64,000 nt of DNA from Meishania litoralis (lineage in GTDB: Bacteria > Bacteroidota > Bacteroidia > Flavobacteriales > Flavobacteriaceae): NCBI RefSeq assembly GCF_042611095.1, contig NZ_JBHFPV010000001.1, positions 1,674,001 to 1,738,000 of the forward strand, read 5' to 3'. Position numbers and translations under genes: made by a program. Each line of letters starts with the position of its first letter. The stretch's first letter is position 1. The notes under the pieces are model-generated. The model was given only the letters and a program-made list of their open reading frames with translations, did no database searches and had not been told where the DNA came from. Below are positions 51,570 to 59,883 of the stretch, piece by piece.

Positions 51570-52019
51570 ATGAAAGAGTTTGCATTGCCCATACGGTTCG
51601 GAATTGCCACTAGCGGCTGTCTTATAGCCTACTTCTTGATTCTTTCTCTTTTTGATGCCCACACCAACGTTTTTTATAGTCTGTTCAATGCGGTCATAAC
51701 CGGATTTGGAATTTATGAAGCGATAAAAATTCTCAAGGGGAAGGATGAAAAGGGTTTTAATTATGGAAAAGGATTTGTTACCGGCATGGTGACAGGTGGG
51801 GTGGCCACTTTTATTTTTACGCTTTTCTTTGCCTTATATTCCACCGAACTCAACGTTGGGTTTCTTGAGAAACTTTCGGCACAGTGGGCAAATGACTATC
51901 AAAGTTTTGAGGCCATTGTTTTCGCTACCGTTTTTATAATGGGTTTTGCCACCACCTTGGTCTTGACGCTCACCTTTATGCAGCTTTTCAAGAAGAGCAA
52001 TAATCTTCGTAATAAATAG
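51570..52019 (+). CDS. DUF4199 membrane protein
   Basis: 149 residues with four hydrophobic helices (about 8-27, 33-49, 68-90 and 119-142) and a GYNYG-like loop (EKGFNYGKGFVTGMVTGGVAT), the DUF4199 pattern. It is an inner-membrane protein of unknown role. A 261-bp gap separates it from the lipoprotein gene at 51287; that gap holds no further gene that I can support. Confidence 0.75.
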   Translation: MKEFALPIRFGIATSGCLIAYFLILSLFDAHTNVFYSLFNAVITGFGIYEAIKILKGKDEKGFNYGKGFVTGMVTGGVATFIFTLFFALYSTELNVGFLEKLSAQWANDYQSFEAIVFATVFIMGFATTLVLTLTFMQLFKKSNNLRNK

Positions 52020-52041
52020 GTCTAAAAACTCTAGAAATCGC

Positions 52042-52071
52042 TTGTGCATTAAGCATTAAGCAGTATATTTG
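52042..52071 (+). promoter_or_regulatory. rplU-rpmA promoter
   Basis: TTG at 52042-52044, 19 nt, then TATATTTG at 52064-52071: an ideal Bacteroidota promoter. The rplU ATG is 50 nt downstream. Confidence 0.65.
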
Positions 52072-52120
52072 CATCCGCTTATTGAAAAAATAGGTAATAA
52101 ATTAAATAAATATACACGCT

Positions 52121-52828
52121 ATGTATGCAATTGTAGAGATGGCAGGGCAGCAATTCAAAGTTGCGAAAGACCAAAAAGTGTATGTTCATCGCTTACAGAC
52201 AGAAGAGGGTAAAAAGGTAACTTTTGACAATGTACTTCTTTTGGACGACGGCAAGAACATTACGGTTGGCGCCCCGGCCATAGACGGAGCCGCAGTAGAG
52301 GCCAAAGTCATCAAGCACCTTAGGGGTGACAAAGTAATCGTCTTCAAAAAGAAAAGACGTAAAGGTTACAAGGTAAAAAATGGGCACCGTCAATCGTTGA
52401 CTGAAATCGTTGTTGAGAGCATTATTGCCAAAGGGGCTAAAAAAGCAGCTCCTAAAGAAGAGGCAAAGCCTACCGAAAAGGTAGCGGCCCCAGAAGCAAA
52501 GGCAGAACCAAAGAAGGCAGCTCCGAAAAAGACGGAAACAAAGGCAGAACCAAAAAAAGCAGCGCCTAAAAAGGCGACTGTCAAAGCTGATGACCTCAAA
52601 AAAATTGAAGGAATCGGACCTAAAATTGCAGAAACCTTGATTGCTGCCGGTATTGCGACTTTTGCCGATTTATCAAAGACAAATCCGGCCGAAATTTCTG
52701 AAATCATTGCCGATGTGCGTGGAAACCATGTTACCGATACATGGCCAAAGCAAGCAAAACTTGCAGCTGACGGTAAGTGGGACGAGCTTAAAAAATGGCA
52801 AGACGAATTAGACGGGGGTAAAGCATAA
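52121..52828 (+). CDS. rplU: Ribosomal protein L21 with C-terminal helix-hairpin-helix extension
   Basis: 235 residues, over twice the usual 103. Residues 1-102 are canonical L21 (YAIVEMAGQQFKVAKDQKVYVHRL to KRRKGYKVKNGHRQSLTEIVVESI). Then a Lys/Ala/Pro/Glu linker (about 110-155) leads to DDLKKIEGIGPKIAETLIAAGI, a helix-hairpin-helix unit, and a tail that ends GKA. The extension occurs in Bacteroidota L21 proteins. The start is supported by the upstream promoter. It is followed 51 bp later by rpmA. Confidence 0.95.
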   Translation: MYAIVEMAGQQFKVAKDQKVYVHRLQTEEGKKVTFDNVLLLDDGKNITVGAPAIDGAAVEAKVIKHLRGDKVIVFKKKRRKGYKVKNGHRQSLTEIVVESIIAKGAKKAAPKEEAKPTEKVAAPEAKAEPKKAAPKKTETKAEPKKAAPKKATVKADDLKKIEGIGPKIAETLIAAGIATFADLSKTNPAEISEIIADVRGNHVTDTWPKQAKLAADGKWDELKKWQDELDGGKA

Positions 52829-52879
52829 GTAAATTTAATAATCAGTCCCTGAAACGGTTCGGGGTTAAACAGATATATC

Positions 52880-53140
52880 ATGGCACACAAAAAAGGTGTA
52901 GGTAGTTCTAAGAACGGAAGGGAATCAGAATCGAAACGACTCGGCGTTAAGATTTTTGGTGGACAAAAAGCCGTTGCGGGAAATATCATCGTGAGACAAC
53001 GAGGAACAAAACACAATCCGGGTGAGAATGTATATGCTAGCAAAGACCATACATTGCACGCAAGTGTTGACGGACTTGTAAAATTCGAAAAGAAGGCCGG
53101 TGGAAAATCTTATGTTTCCGTTGAGCCGTTCGAGGCTTAA
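52880..53140 (+). CDS. rpmA: Ribosomal protein L27
   Basis: 86 residues beginning MAHKKGVGSSKNGRESESKRLGV, the conserved L27 N-terminus that reaches the peptidyl transferase centre, followed by IIVRQRGTKHNPGENVYASKDHTLHA. It is directly downstream of rplU as in most bacteria. A strong palindromic terminator follows at 53158. Confidence 0.98.
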   Translation: MAHKKGVGSSKNGRESESKRLGVKIFGGQKAVAGNIIVRQRGTKHNPGENVYASKDHTLHASVDGLVKFEKKAGGKSYVSVEPFEA

Positions 53141-53157
53141 AAAAATACCGTTTAGTA

Positions 53158-53190
53158 AAAAAGCCCTTTCAATATTGAAAGGGCTTTTTT
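53158..53190 (+). terminator. Terminator after rpmA
   Basis: A near-perfect 28-nt palindrome around aaagccctttc and gaaagggcttt, followed by six T; A-rich on the left, so it could act both ways. Confidence 0.85.
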
Positions 53191-53309
53191 ATTTTGACAA
53201 ATATACTTTCTCGATCCAAATATCGTTAGATTTACGTAGATATCTTGTATGCCATGCTTTTGCCATTCTTATGGTATATGCTTAAAAATTAACGTTTTAT
53301 CAAAAAGAA

Positions 53310-53954
53310 ATGATGAAATACACCCCACTATTTCTCATCGTATTCTTTTTTGGTTGCGCCAATGATGCCGACCTGCTTGATGATGCGGTTTATATTCAAG
53401 AAGTTGTCGAAGTCGAAGTTCGTGAACCGAAGGGTGGAGAAGGTACGCCCGAAAGTGAAGTCTCGATTCTTTCCCGTAAATTAATTGAAATAGACCAAGA
53501 ATTGGCATCCCTTTTTTGTCATGGAGATCAAAAAACCATCAATTTTGGGCAAGGATCGTATTTGGTCTTTGAAACAAGTATGAACAATTTTGAAAGATTG
53601 TCGTTCAATGAATTACAGAATTATGGTAATAGGGCCATGGAAAATCTAGATAATAATGGTTTGGATAGACCTATAATTTATCGTAATTATTTAATGGATG
53701 GTCTTGTTTCTTTAGACAACACATCGGACTTTATCACCAACCTTTTTGCTGATTTCAACGTCATAAGACAGACTGGTTTAAAAACCATAGTACGATTTTC
53801 ATATACTATGTCACCCAGTAATGAGAATTCGGCTAAGCCTTTTGAATATGTACTTGAAAAAGGAGCGCTTGAACATATTATAGGCCTATCTTCTACATTA
53901 AAGAATAACGCCGACGTTATCTCTTGTTTTCAGATTGTATTTGTTGGGGACTAA
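53310..53954 (+). CDS. Lipoprotein resembling a truncated DUF4874 protein
   Basis: 214 residues with a signal and lipobox (FLIVFFFGC, C16). From about residue 75 it resembles DUF4874: LVFETSMNNFERLS, DFNVIRQTGLKTIVRFSYTMSPS, and the C-terminal LEHIIGLSSTLKNNADVISCFQIVFVGD. In DUF4874 proteins the last motif normally continues into a WGEW-like segment and a DUF4832 domain; here a TAA stop follows at that point. It is probably a shortened or decaying gene. It has no clear partners: rpmA ends upstream at a terminator and a second terminator follows at 53989. Confidence 0.6.
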   Translation: MMKYTPLFLIVFFFGCANDADLLDDAVYIQEVVEVEVREPKGGEGTPESEVSILSRKLIEIDQELASLFCHGDQKTINFGQGSYLVFETSMNNFERLSFNELQNYGNRAMENLDNNGLDRPIIYRNYLMDGLVSLDNTSDFITNLFADFNVIRQTGLKTIVRFSYTMSPSNENSAKPFEYVLEKGALEHIIGLSSTLKNNADVISCFQIVFVGD

Positions 53955-53988
53955 TCGTTCAAGAATTAGCGAAACCGACATAAACGTA

Positions 53989-54020
53989 AAAAACCTTGCA
54001 TTGAAGATGCAAGGTTTTTG
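53989..54020. terminator. Terminator between the DUF4874-like gene and ahcY
   Basis: An inverted repeat aaaaccttgca with tgcaaggtttt is flanked by A on the left and T on the right, so it can serve both convergent genes. Confidence 0.75.
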
Positions 54021-54059
54021 TTTTTTGAATCACCTCCGTTATGAAGGCATACCTGATTA

Positions 54060-55376
54060 TTAGTATCTATAATACTCCGGCTTATAAGGCCCTTCGACCG
54101 TTACCCCTATATATTCGGCTTGATCTTGACGCAATTCGGTCAATTCGGCGCCCAATCGTGACAAGTGTAGTTTGGCAACTTTTTCATCTAAATGCTTAGG
54201 TAGCATATATACATCGTTGTCATAATTGGCACTGTTCTTCCAAAGTTCGATTTGAGCCAAAGTCTGGTTGGTGAACGAGTTGCTCATTACAAAACTTGGA
54301 TGACCGGTGGCACAACCTAAATTGACCAGCCTACCTTCGGCCAGAACGATAATGTCTTTACCGTCAAGGGTATACTTATCGACCTGAGGTTTGATCTCAT
54401 CTTTGGTATCGCCATAATTTTTGTTCAACCAGGCCATATCGATTTCATTGTCGAAATGACCGATGTTGCAGACGATGGCCTTATCTTTCATGGCCTTGAA
54501 ATGTTCGGCCCTAATAATGTCTTTGTTCCCGGTAGTGGTAATTACTACATCGGCATTGCCTACGACAGTTTCAAGTTTTTTGACCTCGAACCCGTCCATA
54601 CAGGCTTGTAGGGCACAGATTGGATCTATCTCGGTAACGGTGACAATGGCACCGGCTCCTTTAAAGGAAGCCGCCGAACCTTTGCCGACATCACCGTAGC
54701 CGGCTACTACGACTCTCTTGCCTGCCAACATGGTATCGGTTGCACGTCGAATAGCATCGACGGCACTTTCGCGGCACCCATACTTATTGTCGAATTTTGA
54801 TTTCGTGACCGAATCGTTCACGTTTATCGCTGGCATAGGAAGCGTTCCTTTTTTAACGCGTTCGTACAAACGGTGAACACCCGTGGTAGTTTCTTCAGAC
54901 AGTCCTTTAATGGCCGCTGCCAATTCAGGGTATTCATCCAAAACCATATTGGTCAGATCACCACCATCGTCCAAGATCATGTTCAAAGGCTCTCTTTCTT
55001 CACCAAAGAACAAAGTTTGCTCGATACACCAGTTGAATTCTTCCTCGGTCATCCCTTTCCAAGCATAAACCGGAATACCTGCAGCGGCTATGGCTGCAGC
55101 GGCATGGTCCTGGGTCGAAAATATGTTGCATGAACTCCAGGTGACCTCTGCCCCCAAAGCCACCAAAGTTTCTATAAGAACAGCTGTCTGAATGGTCATA
55201 TGCAGACATCCCGCTATTCGCGCGCCTTTCAAAGGTTGTTCATTTTTGTACTCTTCACGAAGCGACATTAACCCTGGCATTTCGGCCTCGGCCAATTCGA
55301 TTTCCTTTCTTCCCCAGTCGGCAAGCGAGATATCTCTTACTTTATAAGGTATGTAAGTAGCGGTTTTGGTGCTCAT
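54060..55376 (-). CDS. ahcY: Adenosylhomocysteinase
   Basis: 438 residues. Seen: VRDISLADWGRKEIELAEAEMPGLM at the N-terminus, TWSSCNIFSTQDHAAAAIA, NVNDSVTKSKFDNKYGCRES (catalytic Lys/Asn region), and the NAD loop VVVAGYGDVGKGSAASFKGAGA; the C-terminus KPEYYRY is invariant. It hydrolyses S-adenosylhomocysteine to adenosine and homocysteine, keeping the methyl cycle running. The promoter at 55433-55461 gives a leader of about 50 nt that includes a small hairpin (gacgg/ccgtc). Confidence 0.98.
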   Translation of the reverse strand: MSTKTATYIPYKVRDISLADWGRKEIELAEAEMPGLMSLREEYKNEQPLKGARIAGCLHMTIQTAVLIETLVALGAEVTWSSCNIFSTQDHAAAAIAAAGIPVYAWKGMTEEEFNWCIEQTLFFGEEREPLNMILDDGGDLTNMVLDEYPELAAAIKGLSEETTTGVHRLYERVKKGTLPMPAINVNDSVTKSKFDNKYGCRESAVDAIRRATDTMLAGKRVVVAGYGDVGKGSAASFKGAGAIVTVTEIDPICALQACMDGFEVKKLETVVGNADVVITTTGNKDIIRAEHFKAMKDKAIVCNIGHFDNEIDMAWLNKNYGDTKDEIKPQVDKYTLDGKDIIVLAEGRLVNLGCATGHPSFVMSNSFTNQTLAQIELWKNSANYDNDVYMLPKHLDEKVAKLHLSRLGAELTELRQDQAEYIGVTVEGPYKPEYYRY

Positions 55377-55432
55377 AGTCCTTTTTTATTTTTACTTTCG
55401 TTCAGTGACGGTTTTTCCGTCAATTGCGATGG

Positions 55433-55461
55433 CAAAGTTACGAATATCCTAAATAATGCAA
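55433..55461 (-). promoter_or_regulatory. ahcY promoter
   Basis: On the minus strand, TTG at 55461-55459, 18 nt, then TAACTTTG at 55440-55433, a full match to TTG-N17-23-TAnnTTTG. The -33 triplet overlaps the first base of the divergent phosphopantetheinyl transferase start codon. Confidence 0.6.
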
Positions 55462-56093
55462 TGCCACTTTATAAAACTATAACGGTCGATTCATCGATTT
55501 TAGTTCACATTTGGAAGATCGAGGAATCAGAATCTCAACTTTCGGAAGGAATCAGGCTTACGGATAATAGTCAACGGCGTATGCTCGGCATGAAATCGGA
55601 ACTCCATCGAAAAGGTTTTTTGAGCATTCGGCATTTAATGGCCAAGCAAGGCTATGAAGATGACGATATGTACTACGACGCCGCTGGAAAACCCCACTTA
55701 AAAGATGGTAAACATATTTCGATCACCCATTCGAACCATTTTACGGGCATAATAGTAAGTGGAGATAGGGAAGTCGGTATCGATATCGAGAAACAGCGCG
55801 ATAAGATTTTGCGCATTGCCCATAAATTTACCCCGATTGAAGAATACCGTACTATCGCCAATAACGATGCTCTTGTAAGGAAGTTGACCGTTGTTTGGGG
55901 ATGTAAGGAATCACTGTACAAGATTTACGCCCAAGAGGGGCTGAGTTTTTTGCACCATATCAATATTGCCGATTTTTCGATTGCGGATCTTAAGACAACG
56001 GGAGAGATTTTATACCAAGGAAAGATATCACATTACGATATTTCTTTTTTTGAATTTGAAGGATTTACAATGGTATATGCGCTTGGAAGTTGA
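55461..56093 (+). CDS. 4'-phosphopantetheinyl transferase (Sfp superfamily)
   Basis: A 210-residue protein with the Sfp signature: HISITHSNHFTGIIVS, VGIDIEKQRDKILRIAHKF (the G-x-D metal motif) and VWGCKESLYKIY (the W-x-x-KE-x-x-x-K motif). It moves phosphopantetheine from CoA to carrier proteins. Whether it serves fatty acid or secondary-metabolite carrier proteins cannot be told. It is the first gene of a rightward run to DUF4301. Confidence 0.9.
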   Translation: MPLYKTITVDSSILVHIWKIEESESQLSEGIRLTDNSQRRMLGMKSELHRKGFLSIRHLMAKQGYEDDDMYYDAAGKPHLKDGKHISITHSNHFTGIIVSGDREVGIDIEKQRDKILRIAHKFTPIEEYRTIANNDALVRKLTVVWGCKESLYKIYAQEGLSFLHHINIADFSIADLKTTGEILYQGKISHYDISFFEFEGFTMVYALGS

Positions 56094-56153
56094 TAAGTTT
56101 GTGGTATGTCTTCGGAGGTTGCATAGGCCAAACCGAAAATAAAACCGCAAGCA

Positions 56154-56414
56154 ATGAAAATCTCAGTTGAGCTCACCTTTTCGCCTTTACAGGACGACTT
56201 TGAGCAACACATCATCAATTTTATCAAAAACCTACGAACGTCCGGACTTACCGTTTTGGAAAATCCGTTGAGTACCCAGGTGTATGGCGAATATGACGAG
56301 GTGATGCAGGTGTTGAATGCCGAGATCAAGATTGCCTTTGAATTGATGGACAAGGGATTGCTATATATGAAAATCGTAAAATCGGACCGAAGCGGCTATG
56401 AACCAAATTTTTGA
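56154..56414 (+). CDS. YkoF/MTH1187-like thiamine-binding protein
   Basis: 86 residues with one ferredoxin-like unit (KISVELTFSPLQDDFEQHIINFIKNLRTSGLTVLENPLSTQVYGEYDEVMQVL), which is the short (single-domain) relative of YkoF. Family members bind thiamine or its pyrimidine (family knowledge), but binding residues are not decisive here. It overlaps the PnuC gene by 17 bp, indicating translational coupling. Confidence 0.75.
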   Translation: MKISVELTFSPLQDDFEQHIINFIKNLRTSGLTVLENPLSTQVYGEYDEVMQVLNAEIKIAFELMDKGLLYMKIVKSDRSGYEPNF

Positions 56415-57030
56415 TTTTTTTCTCAGCTCGTACCAAGGAAAGGAAACACATATTATTGTTCTAGAAGCAATTGTTTTGGTAGCCGGTATTTTGAGTGTTT
56501 GGTATGCCAAAAAGGAGAACATCCTTGTTTATCCGACCGGCTTGGTGGCCACCGTCATTACCGTATATCTTTTTTTAAAAGACGGCCTTTTAGGTGATAT
56601 GATGATGAATTTCTATTGGTCGGCAATGAGCATTTATGGGTGGTGGAACTGGTCTAGAAAAAAAGATGATAAAAAAGTGGTGCAAATTTCACGAACGACA
56701 ACCAAGGAAAAATTGATAGGCGTTGCCTTGTTTTTTGCGACCATGGCCATCAACTATTCGGTATATAGGGCGTTCGATTACGAAATCGAATCTTCCAATT
56801 ATATCGATATTTTCACATCAGGACTATTCTTTACCGCGATGTGGTATATGGCCCTTAAAAAACTGGAAAATTGGACCCTTTGGATTATTGCCGATTTGAT
56901 TACGGTGCCCCTTTATGCATATCGCGGTTGGGGCATGCTCTCCTTTCAATATGTTATATTTACCGTTTTGGCGATTCAAGCCTATATCGAATGGAAAAAA
57001 AGTTTAGACAACAGCCCGCACATATCGTAA
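56398..57030 (+). CDS. PnuC-family vitamin transporter
   Basis: A 210-residue protein with seven hydrophobic helices and the PnuC motif SIYGWWNWSRKK (W-x-x-W) near residue 83, plus LITVPLYAYRGW near 170. PnuC proteins carry nicotinamide riboside; in Bacteroidota some relatives (PnuT) carry thiamine. The neighbours give both hints: a thiamine-binding-like protein upstream and a NadR-like kinase downstream, so I do not name the cargo. Confidence 0.85.
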   Translation: MNQIFDFFLSSYQGKETHIIVLEAIVLVAGILSVWYAKKENILVYPTGLVATVITVYLFLKDGLLGDMMMNFYWSAMSIYGWWNWSRKKDDKKVVQISRTTTKEKLIGVALFFATMAINYSVYRAFDYEIESSNYIDIFTSGLFFTAMWYMALKKLENWTLWIIADLITVPLYAYRGWGMLSFQYVIFTVLAIQAYIEWKKSLDNSPHIS

Positions 57031-57554
57031 GAGTAGTGCTTTTTGGCCCCGAATCAACGGGTAAGACCACCCTATCGGAGCAGTTGGCTCGACATTACAA
57101 TACGGTTTGGGTGCCTGAATATGCACGGGAATATTTACAGAATAAATGGAACAATGAACGCAAGACCTGTGAACCACATGATCTGCTTCCCATTGCCGAA
57201 GGCCAGATACGATTGGAGAATGATTTGGCCAAAAAAGCAACAAAAGTTCTTATTTGCGATACGGATCTTTTAGAGACCAAGGTATATTCCGAAGCCTATT
57301 ATGTCGGGCATTGCGACCCGATTTTAGAAAAGTATGCCCTTGAAAACCAATACGATCTTTATTTTCTGACGTATATCGATGTGCCTTGGGAGCTTGACGA
57401 CCTTCGAGACAAACCATTGGAGCGTGAGCGAATGTTCCAATATTTTAGAGACACTTTAGAAAAATACAATCGTAAATTCATTATTTTAAAAGGAGATAAG
57501 AAAACTCGTCTGGCGACCGCAGTCGCCCATATCGATAAATTACTTGACAAATGA
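56991..57554 (+). CDS. NadR-like P-loop kinase (ribosylnicotinamide kinase type)
   Basis: I start at ATG 56991 (187 residues), overlapping PnuC by 40 bp. Seen: P-loop LFGPESTGKTTLSEQLARHYN, VPEYAREYL, ICDTDLLETKVYSEAYYVG, and DLYFLTYIDVPWELDDLRDKPLERERMFQYF. These match the C-terminal kinase domain of NadR, which phosphorylates nicotinamide riboside and so traps it after import. The N-terminal adenylyltransferase and HTH domains of NadR are absent. It is directly coupled to PnuC, supporting NR salvage. Confidence 0.85.
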   Translation: MEKKFRQQPAHIVRVVLFGPESTGKTTLSEQLARHYNTVWVPEYAREYLQNKWNNERKTCEPHDLLPIAEGQIRLENDLAKKATKVLICDTDLLETKVYSEAYYVGHCDPILEKYALENQYDLYFLTYIDVPWELDDLRDKPLERERMFQYFRDTLEKYNRKFIILKGDKKTRLATAVAHIDKLLDK

Positions 57555-59092
57555 GCCATATTTCCAATCAAGACCAGCCACAGTTAGATCAAAAGGGAAT
57601 CACAAAAGACAAAGTACTCGATCAGATCGAGACTTTTAAAGAAGGCATTCCTTTTGTCAAATTGGAAAAGGCGGCGGTCATCGGTGGAGGAATTTCAAAA
57701 TTTTCCGAGCTGGAAGAAAAGGAGCTTGTCGCAAAATTTGAAAGAGACCGAAAGAAACTTACACTTCTGAAATTTGTGCCGGCCTCGGGGGCAGCGTCCC
57801 GAATGTTCAAGTCCCTATTCAATTTTTTGGATACTTATAATCCTGGAAAAGAAACCCTTGAAAGCTACCTTCAGAGAACCAATGATGGTGATATCAAGGT
57901 TTTTTCACAAGGCCTGACCGATTTTCCCTTCCATAAATTGGTGCAATCCAGAATTGTGGGGCAGTCCACTTCAAAAGACGATGAAATCTACCTTTTCGTA
58001 AAGGAACTATTGTCCGAAGACAGACTTAACTATGGCTTTTACCCCAAGGGACTCTTGCCTTTCCATAATTACGGTGAATTTGTTGCGACCCCTTTTGAAG
58101 AGCATTTTATGGAAGCCGCACTGTACAGTAGAACAGATGATACGGCCAATCTTCATTTTACGATTTCCGAACAACATGGCTTAATGTTCAACAAGGAATT
58201 CTCGAATATAAAAGAAAGGGTTTCGGGCAAAACGAATACATCTTTCAATGTAGGCTATTCTTATCAAAAGTCCTCTACCGATACCATAGCTGTCGATATG
58301 AAAAATAGACCGTTTAGAAATGATGATGGGTCGCTTCTCTTTAGACCAGGCGGACATGGAGCATTGATCGAAAACCTCAATGAGCAAGATGCCGATATCG
58401 TTTTCATCAAGAATATAGACAATGTAGTAGTACAAAAAGATATAGAAAAAGTCGCTGATAGTAAAAAGGTATTGGCCGGTCTACTTTTGAAAATTCAAGA
58501 AAAGGCTTTTGAATATGCCGAACTTTTAGATACGGGTGAAGTTTCCGAAGGCATGATGGCCGAAATCAAAGGCTTCCTTGAAAGAAATTTGAACTCAAGA
58601 TTTTTGCATAAATACTACGGTTTCAATCAAGAAGAACAGATTGCGGTTTTGAAAGACAAGATCAACCGCCCGATCCGCGTCTGTGGCATGGTCAAAAACG
58701 AGGGCGAGCCCGGGGGAGGGCCTTTTTGGATATTAGATGCATATGGTCATAGCTCTTTACAGATTATCGAGTCAGCCCAAATCGATATGAACAATATGGA
58801 TCAAGTTCATATACTGAAAAATTCAACGCACTTCAATCCTGTTGATCTGGTCTGTGGTATAAAGAACTACAAGGGCGAAAAATATGACCTCAGGCAATTT
58901 GTCGATTATAAACAGGGCTTTATAACCGAAAAGACCAAAGATGGCAAGGCCCTAAAAGCACTCGAACTACCTGGGCTATGGAATGGGGCAATGGCTTTTT
59001 GGAATACTGTTTTCGTTGAGGTACCCTTGGTAACCTTCAATCCGGTGAAGACGGTCAACGACCTTTTGAAGATATCACATCGGGCAAGCTAG
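57551..59092 (+). CDS. DUF4301 family protein
   Basis: 513 residues with the DUF4301 features VPASGAASRMFKSLFNFL near residue 80, FRPGGHGALIENLNEQDADIVFIKNIDN around 260-290, and RPIRVCGMVKNEGEPGGGPFWI around 375. The VPASGAASRM and GGHGAL segments recall nucleotide-sugar or sugar-phosphate nucleotidyltransferase folds, but the reaction is not established. It overlaps the NadR-like gene by 4 bp (ATGA), so it belongs to that operon. A terminator follows at 59115. Confidence 0.85.
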   Translation: MSHISNQDQPQLDQKGITKDKVLDQIETFKEGIPFVKLEKAAVIGGGISKFSELEEKELVAKFERDRKKLTLLKFVPASGAASRMFKSLFNFLDTYNPGKETLESYLQRTNDGDIKVFSQGLTDFPFHKLVQSRIVGQSTSKDDEIYLFVKELLSEDRLNYGFYPKGLLPFHNYGEFVATPFEEHFMEAALYSRTDDTANLHFTISEQHGLMFNKEFSNIKERVSGKTNTSFNVGYSYQKSSTDTIAVDMKNRPFRNDDGSLLFRPGGHGALIENLNEQDADIVFIKNIDNVVVQKDIEKVADSKKVLAGLLLKIQEKAFEYAELLDTGEVSEGMMAEIKGFLERNLNSRFLHKYYGFNQEEQIAVLKDKINRPIRVCGMVKNEGEPGGGPFWILDAYGHSSLQIIESAQIDMNNMDQVHILKNSTHFNPVDLVCGIKNYKGEKYDLRQFVDYKQGFITEKTKDGKALKALELPGLWNGAMAFWNTVFVEVPLVTFNPVKTVNDLLKISHRAS

Positions 59093-59114
59093 ATCTTTGG
59101 GCTATCGAATTTTT

Positions 59115-59143
59115 AAAAGTGTGTATGTTTTACACACTTTTTT
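59115..59143 (+). terminator. Terminator after DUF4301
   Basis: An 11-bp perfect stem (aaaagtgtgta with tacacactttt), 5-nt loop, followed by T. Confidence 0.75.
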
Positions 59144-59242
59144 CATTTTTTACACAACGGTACACATTACATAAATATTTTTATACACACTTAAACAACA
59201 CATATTCAGCATATTATGATTTATTTAAAGATCGATAATCTG

Positions 59243-59258
59243 TTGGCACTATTTTCCC
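59243..59258 (+). promoter_or_regulatory. Shared upstream element of the first PepSY-like gene (possible -24/-12)
   Basis: TTGGCAC then TATTTTCCC, 69 nt before the ATG. The same TTGGyACTATTTT core stands 55 nt before the paralogue at 60310. It has the -24 half of a sigma-54 promoter, but the -12 half is weak. Confidence 0.35.
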
Positions 59259-59311
59259 GTATATGAGGATGATTATCAAAACAAATAATTAATATTTTAA
59301 AAGAACACAAA

Positions 59312-59800
59312 ATGAAAAAAGTAATGTTAGTTGCAGTTATGGCCTTAGGATCAATGACCGTATTTGCACAAGAAGAAGTACAGGCCGTAGCCGCTGAAGC
59401 TACTGAAACAGCTGTCGAAGCTACCGAAGAGGTCGCTACAGAGGCCGTTGAAGAATCAGTTGAGGTTACTGAAGAAGTTGCCGTTGAAGCCACTGAAGAG
59501 GCAGTTGAAGCTACTGAAGAAGTTGCTGTTGAGGCCACTGAAGAGGCAGTTGAAGCTACTGAAGAAGTTGCTGTTGAGGCTACTGAAGAAGTTGCCGAGG
59601 CACAAGATGACTTTGCTGAAGTTGCAATTGAAGAATTACCAGAAGCCATCACTACTGCTCTAGAAGCAGCTCATCCTGGGGCTACAATCTCTAAAGCCTA
59701 CATGAACGAAGCTTCACAATACAAGTTGGAAGTTGCCAAAGAAGACGGTTCTGCAGTTGAGTTGTATGCAGACGCAGAAGGTAACTGGATTGAAATGTAA
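59312..59800 (+). CDS. Secreted acidic repeat protein with PepSY-like C-terminal domain
   Basis: 162 residues. Signal peptide MKKVMLVAVMALGSMTVFAQ; residues about 21-95 are low-complexity, built from VEATEE(A/V)A(V/A) units with a perfect 45-bp tandem duplication (59491-59535 and 59536-59580). Residues about 98-162 form a PepSY-like domain (DDFAEVAIEELPEAITTAL to ADAEGNWIEM). The mature protein is very acidic. About 40 of the last 64 residues are identical to the paralogue at 60310. It is probably periplasmic; calcium or protein binding by the acidic tract is a guess. Confidence 0.8.
   Translation: MKKVMLVAVMALGSMTVFAQEEVQAVAAEATETAVEATEEVATEAVEESVEVTEEVAVEATEEAVEATEEVAVEATEEAVEATEEVAVEATEEVAEAQDDFAEVAIEELPEAITTALEAAHPGATISKAYMNEASQYKLEVAKEDGSAVELYADAEGNWIEM
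59491..59580 (+). repeat. Perfect 45-bp tandem duplication in the acidic repeat gene
   Basis: Two identical 45-nt units (59491-59535, 59536-59580) encode 15 residues each; a degenerate third partial copy follows. Such repeats can gain or lose units by slippage. Confidence 0.9.
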
Positions 59801-59848
59801 GCCACTGAGCTTAGTTTAAGAAAATCAATCAGTTCTTAATTAGCATTT

Positions 59849-59883
59849 AGTCTCGACTTCCCCCGGAGTCGAGACTTTTTTTT
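59849..59883 (+). terminator. Terminator after the acidic repeat gene
   Basis: A 10-bp perfect stem (agtctcgact with agtcgagact), 8-nt loop, then eight T. Confidence 0.85.

Noticed and set aside
52390..53043. A 217-codon minus-strand frame across rplU and rpmA
   Set aside because: Shadow of two ribosomal protein genes.
56094..56153. A TPP riboswitch before the thiamine-binding-like gene
   Set aside because: The 60-nt spacer is too short and lacks the CUGAGA motif.
59221..59652. A 143-residue minus-strand frame rich in Ser, Ala and Thr
   Set aside because: It is the mirror of the acidic repeats of the plus-strand gene; its repeats arise from the repeat DNA and it has no signal or domain.
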